Position numbers and translations under genes: made by a program
Shown here: positions 1 through 7,280 of the stretch, piece after piece
Layout of the letters: each line of letters starts with the position of its first letter
Numbering within the stretch: the first letter of the stretch is position 1
Assembly: GCF_901411515.1 (NCBI RefSeq)
Contig: NZ_CABDUX010000001.1
Coordinates: 186,001 to 250,000, forward strand
Direction: 5' to 3'
Length of the DNA stretch: 64,000 bases
Source: Raoultibacter phocaeensis
GTDB lineage: Bacteria; Actinomycetota; Coriobacteriia; Coriobacteriales; Eggerthellaceae
Notes under the pieces: model-generated
What the model saw: the letters and a program-made list of their open reading frames with translations, nothing else
What the model was told of the DNA's origin: nothing
Databases searched by the model: none

Positions 1-948
1 GATCCCACGTTCATGGAGCTGCATCTGCCCGCCAAACGCGTGCTCGAGTTGGCTCGTTCGTTGAACGTGAGCCTTACATCGCTGCTCATTGCCGCCATCA
101 TGTGCGCGATTCGCGCGGAAATGCCGCGACGCGACCGCAATCGGGCGATCCGCATCGACATTCCCGTCGACTTGCGGCAATTCTTCGAGTCGACCACAAC
201 CAAGAATTTCTTCGGGCTTGCGTTCGTTTCCTACACGCCCGGCGATGCCGACGAGCCGATCGAAGCGATTGCCGCTCAGGTGCATGCGCAGCTCAAGGCC
301 GCCACCGAAGCCGAGCAGCTCAAGTACCGGATGAACCGCATGATCGCCCTCGAGAAGAACCCCCTTCTGCGCCTGGCCCCGCTTTTCGTGAAAGACATCA
401 TACTCGACATCGCCGATCGCTTCGTCATCCGCGAGACCACCACGACCGTCTCGAACCTCGGTCAGATCCGGATCGACGAGCGGCTCGCCCCGTTTGTCCG
501 CGATGTCAACATCATGACCTCGACGACCGGCCTCAACTTCACCCTCTGCTCGTTCGGCGACGATTTGAGCATCGGCATTTCCACGGTGTATTCGAACCCC
601 GATATCGTCAAGAACTTCGTCCGGTACTTCTCTTATCTCGGCATTGAGGGCACCATGAACATCAACAAGACGAGTGAAGAAGTTGCCGAGGACAGGCTGG
701 AAACGCAGTTCGAAACGTCGGTCAAGCGGCTCGGCGGGCAACTGCCCGCATCGGATGAGCCCTCGGCAGCGCAGGGGGCTGCCGGCAAAGGCAAGAAGCC
801 GAAAGCGCCCAAAGCTCCCAGGACCCCTAAACGTTCTCAAGCCGAAAAAGAGCCCAAGGCTCCCAAGACCCCGCGGAAGCACCGAAAACCCGACGCTTCG
901 ACAATCCCGGAAACATCGGGGGGAGAGACACACGATGAAACGCTGTGA
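1..948 (+). CDS. C-terminal part of a condensation/alcohol-acetyltransferase-like protein (5' end outside window)
   Basis: The reading frame is open from base 1, so the start lies upstream; an internal ATG at 13 is probably not the start. The visible part resembles the C-terminal half of CoA-dependent acyltransferase/condensation-type proteins: a helix with SLTSLLIAAIMCAIR, then IDIPVDLRQFF, TVSNLGQI and the late IGISTVYSNPDIV stretch. The N-terminal half, where an HHxxxD active site would lie, is not in the window, so activity cannot be judged. From about visible residue 245 the protein ends in a Lys/Pro/Ala-rich tail with repeated KAPK and KTPR units, likely disordered and basic. It overlaps the next gene by 14 bases, so the two are translationally coupled. 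Substrate unknown. Confidence 0.6.
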   Translation, partial: DPTFMELHLPAKRVLELARSLNVSLTSLLIAAIMCAIRAEMPRRDRNRAIRIDIPVDLRQFFESTTTKNFFGLAFVSYTPGDADEPIEAIAAQVHAQLKAATEAEQLKYRMNRMIALEKNPLLRLAPLFVKDIILDIADRFVIRETTTTVSNLGQIRIDERLAPFVRDVNIMTSTTGLNFTLCSFGDDLSIGISTVYSNPDIVKNFVRYFSYLGIEGTMNINKTSEEVAEDRLETQFETSVKRLGGQLPASDEPSAAQGAAGKGKKPKAPKAPRTPKRSQAEKEPKAPKTPRKHRKPDASTIPETSGGETHDETL

Positions 949-1591
949 TAAATGTCGCGTTGATTTCACCGGCGACCTCGACCGGTGCCCGCTCTGCCAA
1001 GCCGAACTCTCGGGCGAGGCCGAGCCGTCGGTGTTCCCGAAAAACGAGGTAAGAAAATCGGGGACCGTGGCGCTTAAGGTGCTCGCCTTCGCAAGCGGGG
1101 CATCGCTTCTGCTCATGGTGTTTCTCGGGTACCTGTTCGCGTTGCCGGGCGACATCGTCTTCACCGTATGCTTGGCGCTTCTCGTAAACTACTTGTTCAT
1201 CAGGAATATCCTCACGCATTCGCCGAACTTTCTGCGCGTGGTCGTACGCTACTTCCTCGTGCTGCTCGGCGTCGCCGCAGTCTGGTTCATCGCTTCGCAC
1301 AACCTCATTATCACCACGTTCGTCATCCCCGGCATCTGCCTCATCGCGCTCGTGTTCGATGCTGTGCTCTTTGCCGTGTTCCGCGGCACATTCGTCACCG
1401 ATTACGCGAAGTACCTGCTGTTCGACGTGGTGCTCGGACTGATCCCAATAGCGCTTGTCGCACTTGGCCTTACTACCTGGGATGTGCTCGCCTACGCGAG
1501 CGCGCTTACCTCGAGCGTATTTCTGCTCGGGCTCGTCGTGTTCGCACGCAAGCAGCTCGTCGCCGAGGTACGCAAACTCTTCTCGGCGTAG
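935..1591 (+). CDS. Zinc-ribbon multi-pass membrane protein (DUF6320-like)
   Basis: A 218-residue protein. The N-terminus carries two CxxC knuckles (CDKC near residue 3 and CPLC near residue 20), a probable zinc ribbon. After a short linker there are about six hydrophobic segments between residues 45 and 210. This resembles DUF6320-type proteins, which occur beside alcohol-acetyltransferase-like genes; that assignment is from memory of the family. The start at 935 has a GGGGGAGA ribosome site at 919-926 and overlaps the end of the acyltransferase gene. A membrane partner or anchor for the upstream acyltransferase is the natural inference, but the function is unknown. Confidence 0.6.
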   Translation: MKRCDKCRVDFTGDLDRCPLCQAELSGEAEPSVFPKNEVRKSGTVALKVLAFASGASLLLMVFLGYLFALPGDIVFTVCLALLVNYLFIRNILTHSPNFLRVVVRYFLVLLGVAAVWFIASHNLIITTFVIPGICLIALVFDAVLFAVFRGTFVTDYAKYLLFDVVLGLIPIALVALGLTTWDVLAYASALTSSVFLLGLVVFARKQLVAEVRKLFSA

Positions 1592-1727
1592 TCGAGCTAC
1601 TGCATTCTTTTCAGCTGCCGCCAACGCGCGCCTTCGGTCTGCAGCAGGCGCAACGCACCTATAGCCTGTCGCCGAAGCGCGCACCTACCTATCACCGAGC
1701 ATCGCACATGACCAGCAGCCACTTTGC

Positions 1728-1733
1728 TATACT
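1728..1733 (+). promoter_or_regulatory. Possible -10 element (TATACT)
   Basis: TATACT lies 49 bases before the ATG at 1782 in a gene-free stretch. No good -35 hexamer is visible at the usual distance, so this is only a candidate promoter for the membrane protein that follows. Confidence 0.35.
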
Positions 1734-1781
1734 GATTGCAAAGCTTGCATGTACCTGCATGCCACACGATGAAAGGCCGCC

Positions 1782-2294
1782 ATGAACGATACGGGAGGAG
1801 ACATCGGGACGCTCGCCATCGGTCTCGCCGTCTCGCTGGCCATGCTCGCCCTGTTCGCCCTCATGGCCTGGAAGTACTGGCATGGGCAGTGGCTTCGCTC
1901 GATCGCCGGCAACAACTTCGTTTCCGAAGAGGAGTACGGCAGCCCCGAACAACGCAGGCTCGGCAGAAGAATATCCATCGCCATGGTCATAGCGTGCGTC
2001 ATGGTAGCCTCGATCCCGATTATCGGCTACGGCAGCTTTCTCCAAAACGAAGCGGTGTTCGCAGCCGGAAGCGCCCTCTGCGGTACAAGCACCGTTGCGC
2101 TGCTGGGCTACATCGTGTGGCTGTTCGTGAAAATGGGCAGGGAACGCCGTGCAGCCGAAAACGAACTCGTTGCCCGAGATCCCTCAAAATCCGAAGACGT
2201 CAAGCTCGATCGCAGGGCGACAGTGGTCCTGCTTGTGATTCTTGCAGTCTATCTCACCTGCGTCCTCGTCGTCGCACCTTTGGCATCGAAGTAG
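1782..2294 (+). CDS. Hypothetical four-TM membrane protein
   Basis: A 170-residue protein with four hydrophobic segments, at about residues 8-32, 66-88, 92-120 and 145-165. A charged cytoplasmic loop (KMGRERRAAENELVARDPSK) sits before the last helix. I recognise no family. An AAAGGC ribosome site precedes the ATG. It stands alone between the zinc-ribbon membrane protein and the TetR gene, both on the same strand but separated by more than 100 bases. Confidence 0.6.
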   Translation: MNDTGGDIGTLAIGLAVSLAMLALFALMAWKYWHGQWLRSIAGNNFVSEEEYGSPEQRRLGRRISIAMVIACVMVASIPIIGYGSFLQNEAVFAAGSALCGTSTVALLGYIVWLFVKMGRERRAAENELVARDPSKSEDVKLDRRATVVLLVILAVYLTCVLVVAPLASK

Positions 2295-2375
2295 CGCCAT
2301 CACACCGCTTGCGGCGCAAAACTAACGGCACCCTGCGCCCGCCCCCTTCTTGCCAAGGCCAGCGTTGTATGCTAC

Positions 2376-2402
2376 TTTAATTGAACCAACGGTTTAATTA
2401 AA
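2376..2402. promoter_or_regulatory. Palindromic operator before the TetR gene
   Basis: TTTAATTGAACC, then AAC, then GGTTTAATTAAA: the arms match at 11 of 12 positions. The repeat touches the ribosome site (AAAGGAGAG) of the TetR-family gene at 2412. Position and size fit an autoregulatory TetR operator. Binding is inferred. Confidence 0.65.
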
Positions 2403-2411
2403 AGGAGAGCC

Positions 2412-3059
2412 ATGGCCCGTAGGGTAAAGGAACCGCCTGAGGCGCATCGCAATCGCATCGGCGATGCCGCCGAGAAGCTGTTTTCGAAAAAAGGCATCCA
2501 AGCAACCTCGGTCGAAGACATTGCCCGTGAGGCAGGCTACAGCAAAGCGACGCTGTACGTGTACTTCGTTAACAAAGAAGACATCGTCGGTTTTTTAACG
2601 CTCAAGAGCATGCGACGTTTGCAGGAGCGCCTGCACCGAGCCGTACACGATGCAACTTCGACAAACACGCGAACCCGCTACGATGCGCTTTGCGCCGAAC
2701 TGACCTTGTTTTACGATGAGAGTCCTTTGTATTTCGACCTGACGCGCAACGAGATACCTGCGGATTTCGAACGCCCAGATGCGCTCGATGTCGAGCGCGA
2801 AATCTACGAAGTCGGCGAGTGCATCAACGATGAAGTGGGATGGTTCATCGAGCAGGGCATAGCCCGCAAAGAGCTACGAGACGACCTTCCCCTGCCCCAT
2901 ACGGTTTTCCTGTTCTGGGCTTCCCTCTCGGGACTCGTCGTGATGGCGTCAAAAAAAGCCACCTACTTTGAACAAGCCACCGGGATGTCCAAGCAGGAGT
3001 TTCTCGAAGAAGGCTTCGACACCCTGTACCACGCCATCTGCACCGAGGGGCACGTATGA
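2412..3059 (+). CDS. TetR/AcrR-family transcriptional regulator
   Basis: A 215-residue protein. The N-terminal TetR DNA-binding domain is clear at about residues 10-60 (AAEKLFSKKGIQATSVEDIA and KATLYVYFVNKEDIV). The C-terminal all-helical ligand domain has no recognisable specificity. It starts 9 bases after a near-perfect palindrome at 2376-2402, suggesting autorepression. Its stop overlaps the ATG of the FMN-binding protein by four bases, so both are one transcription unit and the regulator probably controls that membrane flavoprotein. The inducer is unknown. Confidence 0.9.
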   Translation: MARRVKEPPEAHRNRIGDAAEKLFSKKGIQATSVEDIAREAGYSKATLYVYFVNKEDIVGFLTLKSMRRLQERLHRAVHDATSTNTRTRYDALCAELTLFYDESPLYFDLTRNEIPADFERPDALDVEREIYEVGECINDEVGWFIEQGIARKELRDDLPLPHTVFLFWASLSGLVVMASKKATYFEQATGMSKQEFLEEGFDTLYHAICTEGHV

Positions 3060-3490
3060 AAAACGCGCCGCACACGCCCGCCCTCAAATCGCAAAGGAAG
3101 CGTATGACCCCCTTACTCATCATAGCCGCCGCCATCGTCGTCGTAGCGATCGGGTTCGGCATCGTCTATTTAGTTCGCGTTGTCAATTACCAAAATACCG
3201 TTACATCGTTGATCATTGAAACACCGCCCCTCGAAAGCGTTGCCGCAGGGACCTACGTAGGATCGTTCGATGCCGACATCATCGGAGCCACGGTTTCGGT
3301 ATCCGTCGAAAACGGTCGCATAACCGAGATCGAGCTTCTCGAACACAAGACCGAGCGGGGCCAAGCAGCCGAGGCTATCACCGATGCCATTGTAGAAGCC
3401 CAGCGTATCGACATCGACACGATTTCGGGTGCGACCAACTCGAGCAAGGTCATTCAGAAAGCCGTCGAAAACGCTCTTCTCCACGCATAG
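3056..3490 (+). CDS. Membrane-tethered FMN-binding domain protein
   Basis: A 144-residue protein: a short basic N-terminus, one membrane helix at about residues 18-41, and an outward FMN_bind domain at about 60-142. The motif DTISGAT (121-127) fits the Dxx(S/T)GAT consensus in which ApbE attaches FMN covalently to the threonine (here T127), as in NqrC, RnfG and small extracellular electron-transfer flavoproteins. The gene overlaps the TetR gene by four bases. The role is inferred to be electron transfer at the outer face of the membrane; no Rnf/Nqr genes lie nearby. Confidence 0.8.
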   Translation: MKNAPHTPALKSQRKRMTPLLIIAAAIVVVAIGFGIVYLVRVVNYQNTVTSLIIETPPLESVAAGTYVGSFDADIIGATVSVSVENGRITEIELLEHKTERGQAAEAITDAIVEAQRIDIDTISGATNSSKVIQKAVENALLHA

Positions 3491-3501
3491 TTCTCTTGCC
3501 T

Positions 3502-3526
3502 TAATGATACTTGGATAGTATCATTA
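3502..3526. promoter_or_regulatory. Perfect 10-5-10 palindrome upstream of cydD
   Basis: TAATGATACT, spacer TGGAT, AGTATCATTA: a perfect 10-base inverted repeat. It is AT-rich and has no T-run after it, so it looks like an operator rather than a terminator. It lies 104 bases before cydD and 12 bases after the FMN-binding protein gene. Confidence 0.5.
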
Positions 3527-3629
3527 CCGAAGCAGCGTGGCTTGGGCGGCGTGCAGGATCGTGCCGTGCTACACTGTGGTACTCACACGATGCATATTCG
3601 AGAACGGTAAGCGGGGTCGGTAAAGCGGG

Positions 3630-5357
3630 ATGCAGGGAATGATCGACAAGGCGGTGTTCGAGCTACCGGGGATCAAACGGGTGCTCGCAGCGCTCTGCGG
3701 ATTTGCTGCGGCGCAAGCACTGTGCATCATCGGACAAGCCCTTTCGCTTTCAACCGCCATCACAAACCTCTGGTACGGGGGCGCGCTCGCTGATCAGCTC
3801 GTCTGGATAGCCGCATTCTTCCTCTGTTTCGTCGGCAAGCAAGGCATCGTGTACATGCAGGAAGGCTTTATCAACCGATACGCATACGAGCGGGCCGATG
3901 CGCTGCGCTCAGATCTGCTGCATACGATATTCGCCACGAAGGCTCAGGTGGTACGCCAAAACGGGACAGGCAGCGTATCGGCTGCGGTACTCGAGGGCAT
4001 CGACCAGGTCGAAACGTACTTCCGCCTCATCCTGCCCAAGATGACGGCGCTCATCGTTATCCCCGTCCTTCTGCTTATCGTGGTCTTTCCGCTCGATTGG
4101 GTTTCGGGCTTCATCATGCTCATCGCGTTTCCGTTTATCATCTTGTACATGGCCATCCTCGGTCGGACCGCAAAAGAGAAGGCGTCGGCGCAACACCGTA
4201 CGTTCCAGATCATGTCGAACCACTTCATCGACACGCTGCGCGGCATCGACACGCTGAAGCTCTTCGGAGCGAGCAAAGGCTATGGCGAGACGATCTACGA
4301 GGTGAGCGAGCGGTTCAGGGTCGCCAGCATGAAGACGATCGGAGTCGCCACCGTTTCGAGTTTCGTGCTCGACCTCTTCTCGACGCTTTCCATTGCGGCA
4401 GTCGCGTTCATGCTCGGCATGCGGTTGCTCGACGGAACGCTCGTCCTCTTCCCCGCGCTCGCCGTGCTCGTGCTCGCACCCGAGTACTTCAAGCCCATCA
4501 AGAATTTCGCGTCCGACTACCACGCCTCGCTCGACGGCAAAAACGCGCTCTCCTCCATCCAGGCACTCGTCAAACCGACCGACGACCTACCCGTCGAACA
4601 GCCTATACCCGAGTGGACCGAATCATCCAGGCTCGCCCTGCGCACCATCAATTTCTCGTATCCGGATCACATGGCGCTTTCGGGCATCTCGCTCGAAGCG
4701 CAGGGGTTTGCAAAGTACGGCATCGTCGGAGCAAGCGGGGCGGGAAAGAGCACGCTTGTCAGCCTGCTCGGCGGCTTCTGCACACCCGAAAGCGGGTCCA
4801 TCACAATCGACGGAGTTGATGCGTCAGGCTTCGATCAGGCCGATTGGCAGAAGCAGGTCATCTACATCCCGCAGGATCCCTATATCTTCCATGCGACGCT
4901 GCGCGACAACATCGCGTTCTACCACCCGCAAGCTTCTGCTGCCGCCATCGCGAACGCCGTGGAAATCGTCGGCCTCGACGAGCTGATCGATGAACTGCCC
5001 GAAGGGCTCGATACTCTTATCGGCGAAGGAGCGCGCCCGCTTTCGGGCGGCCAGGCTCAGCGCATTGCCCTCGCCCGCGCCTTCTTGGACGACTCCCGGA
5101 AAATCCTCTTGTTCGATGAGCCGACCGCGCACCTCGACATCGAAACCGAGATGGAGCTGAAAGAGCGGATGCTCCCCCTCATGGAAGGCCGTCTCGTGTT
5201 CTTCGCCACGCATCGTTTGCACTGGATGCAGGACATGGACGAGATCATCGTCATGGAAGACGGCCGGATTGCGGGAAGAGGCGACGCGCAGGCGGTCATG
5301 GCCGACAGCGCGGCTTTCGCCGCCCTCGCCTCGCTGACCGATTGGACGCAAGCATGA
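3630..5357 (+). CDS. cydD: Thiol reductant ABC exporter subunit CydD
   Basis: A 575-residue half-transporter with an N-terminal exporter-type membrane domain (about six helices, residues 15-310) and a C-terminal ATPase domain. The ATPase has Walker A GASGAGKST, signature LSGGQAQRIALARAF and Walker B ILLFDEPTAHLD. CydD with CydC exports cysteine/glutathione and is needed for cytochrome bd maturation in other bacteria. The cydC gene follows with a four-base ATGA overlap, as expected for a heterodimer. Two in-frame starts (3630 and 3639) are possible; neither has a strong ribosome site. The cydAB oxidase genes are not in this window. Confidence 0.9.
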   Translation: MQGMIDKAVFELPGIKRVLAALCGFAAAQALCIIGQALSLSTAITNLWYGGALADQLVWIAAFFLCFVGKQGIVYMQEGFINRYAYERADALRSDLLHTIFATKAQVVRQNGTGSVSAAVLEGIDQVETYFRLILPKMTALIVIPVLLLIVVFPLDWVSGFIMLIAFPFIILYMAILGRTAKEKASAQHRTFQIMSNHFIDTLRGIDTLKLFGASKGYGETIYEVSERFRVASMKTIGVATVSSFVLDLFSTLSIAAVAFMLGMRLLDGTLVLFPALAVLVLAPEYFKPIKNFASDYHASLDGKNALSSIQALVKPTDDLPVEQPIPEWTESSRLALRTINFSYPDHMALSGISLEAQGFAKYGIVGASGAGKSTLVSLLGGFCTPESGSITIDGVDASGFDQADWQKQVIYIPQDPYIFHATLRDNIAFYHPQASAAAIANAVEIVGLDELIDELPEGLDTLIGEGARPLSGGQAQRIALARAFLDDSRKILLFDEPTAHLDIETEMELKERMLPLMEGRLVFFATHRLHWMQDMDEIIVMEDGRIAGRGDAQAVMADSAAFAALASLTDWTQA

Positions 5358-7102
5358 GAAGCGCATCGTGGAAAGAAACGCTTAAGCGCGATCGGTGGGT
5401 CAAACCCTTCTTCAAGCAGTATCGCGCCGCCCTTGCGCTCGCCCTGGCACTCGGGCTTCTCACATTCGTATTCGCCGGAGCCCTCATGTTCACCTCAGGC
5501 TACCTGATCAGCCGCGCCGCAGAGATGCCGGGCAACATCCTCATGATTCACTTGCCGGTCATCTTTGTGCGCGTCTTCGGTATAGGCAAGCCCATTTTCC
5601 AGTACTTCGAACGCTTGACCAGCCACGACTGGGTGCTCCGCATGACGTCGAGTCTTCGGCTGAAGCTGTACAAGGCGCTTGAGGGCGATGCGATCTTCTT
5701 CAAGCGCTCGCGGCGCACGGGCGATGTGCTCGGCCTGCTCGCCGAAGACATCGGCCACATCCAGAACCTCTACCTGCGCACGGTGTTCCCGACGATCGTC
5801 GCATACCTGCTCTATACAGCCATCGTGATCGCGCTGGGATTCTTCTCCGTGTGGTTCGCGCTTGCGGTCTTGCTCGTGCTCGGCGTGGTCGTATTCGTGC
5901 TGCCACTCGCATCGGCGCTCGTGAACGGCGCGCGCAACGCTCGGCGCAAGGCGATGAAAAACGAACTGTACGCCGAGCTGACCGACAACGTGCTCGGCGT
6001 GTCCGACTGGCTCTTCGCCGGCCGCGGCGAAGAATACCTGACGCGCTACAAAGAAACCGAGCGGGCGATGCGCGACCTCGACGAGAAGATGGAGCGCTTC
6101 TCGCGCAGGCGCGACCTCGTCGCAAGCGTGCTCTACGGCGCGGTCGCGGTCATGCTGCTCGTGTGGGCTGCGGGCCTGTTCGGAGGCGCGCACGGGGGCG
6201 CCGCGAACTGGATCGCCGCGTTCGTGCTCGGCTTCTTCCCCCTCATCGACGCGTTCGCGCCCTTGCCCGAAGCGGCAACCGAAGCGAGCGCCTACCGCGA
6301 TTCCGTCGAGCGGCTGAACGACCTTCCCGCCGAAGCGAACGAACGCGACCAGGCTCCCAAGCCCGACGCCACCTTGGACATCCGCATCGAGAACCTCGCG
6401 TTCGCCTATCCGAATACCGATCGGCCCGTCCTGAGAAACCTCAGCCTCGCCATCCCCTTCGGCGAGCGCATCGCCATCCTCGGGCGCAGCGGATCGGGCA
6501 AGAGCACGCTTGCATCGCTCATCCGCGGCGACCTTAGGCCGGACGAGGGTTCCGTTACGATCGGCGGCGTCTCGCCCGATCAGCTCGGGGACTCCATCTC
6601 TCGCTTCATCGGCGTCATCCAGCAGCAGACCTATCTGTTCAACCGGACGCTGCGCGAGAACCTGACGATCGGCAACCCCGGCGCCTCAGACGAAGCGGTG
6701 CTGGACGTCCTTGCCCAAGTCGGACTCGAAGCTATGGCGAAACGCCTGCCCGACGGCCTCGATACGCTCGTCGACGAAGCGGGCATGAGGTTTTCGGGCG
6801 GCGAGCGCCACCGCATCGCGCTCGCGCGCGTGCTCTTGCAGGACGTGCCGGTGATCCTGCTCGACGAGCCCACGGTGGGCCTCGATCCGGCAACCGAGCG
6901 AGCGCTCCTCGAAACGTTCTTCGAAACCACGCGCGGCAAGACCCTCATCATGATCACGCACCACCTTCAGGGTGCGGCGAGGATGGACCGCGTGGCGTTC
7001 GTCGAAGACGGGAAGCTCGCGCTTGCGGGATCCCCGGCCGAGCTCGAGCAGGCAAGCGAGCGGTACCGCCGCCTTCTCGCGTTCGACCGGGGAATTGCAT
7101 AG
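5354..7102 (+). CDS. cydC: Thiol reductant ABC exporter subunit CydC
   Basis: A 582-residue partner of CydD with the same layout: a membrane domain at about residues 15-310 and an ATPase domain with Walker A GRSGSGKST, signature FSGGERHRIALARVL and Walker B VILLDEPTVGLD. The ATG at 5354 overlaps the cydD stop (ATGA), so translation is coupled. The heterodimer is expected to control thiol redox balance outside the membrane. The assignment as CydC rests on gene order and on two distinct ATPase halves; a generic heterodimeric exporter is the alternative. Confidence 0.88.
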   Translation: MRSASWKETLKRDRWVKPFFKQYRAALALALALGLLTFVFAGALMFTSGYLISRAAEMPGNILMIHLPVIFVRVFGIGKPIFQYFERLTSHDWVLRMTSSLRLKLYKALEGDAIFFKRSRRTGDVLGLLAEDIGHIQNLYLRTVFPTIVAYLLYTAIVIALGFFSVWFALAVLLVLGVVVFVLPLASALVNGARNARRKAMKNELYAELTDNVLGVSDWLFAGRGEEYLTRYKETERAMRDLDEKMERFSRRRDLVASVLYGAVAVMLLVWAAGLFGGAHGGAANWIAAFVLGFFPLIDAFAPLPEAATEASAYRDSVERLNDLPAEANERDQAPKPDATLDIRIENLAFAYPNTDRPVLRNLSLAIPFGERIAILGRSGSGKSTLASLIRGDLRPDEGSVTIGGVSPDQLGDSISRFIGVIQQQTYLFNRTLRENLTIGNPGASDEAVLDVLAQVGLEAMAKRLPDGLDTLVDEAGMRFSGGERHRIALARVLLQDVPVILLDEPTVGLDPATERALLETFFETTRGKTLIMITHHLQGAARMDRVAFVEDGKLALAGSPAELEQASERYRRLLAFDRGIA

Positions 7103-7114
7103 CCTCCTTGTCGG

Positions 7115-7176
7115 GAAGCCGTTGAGGTCGATCGTCCCATCGAAAAGCCGCCGAGGCAATCGACCCCGACGGCTTC
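7115..7176. terminator. Large interrupted inverted repeat between convergent genes
   Basis: GAAGCCG...GGTCGAT (7115-7132) can pair with ATCGACC...CGGCTTC (7159-7176): two 7-base stems around an internal loop. It sits between the convergent 3' ends of cydC and the molybdopterin reductase. It may end transcription from one or both sides, but has no T-run. Confidence 0.4.
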
Positions 7177-7280
7177 AGACAGTGCGCATGACGGCTTCGA
7201 GCGGTTCGCAGAGCGGCTAGCGACAGTGCCCTTGACGGCTTTCGGCAGCGCCCATAGCGACTTCCAGCAGCGCCTACGTC

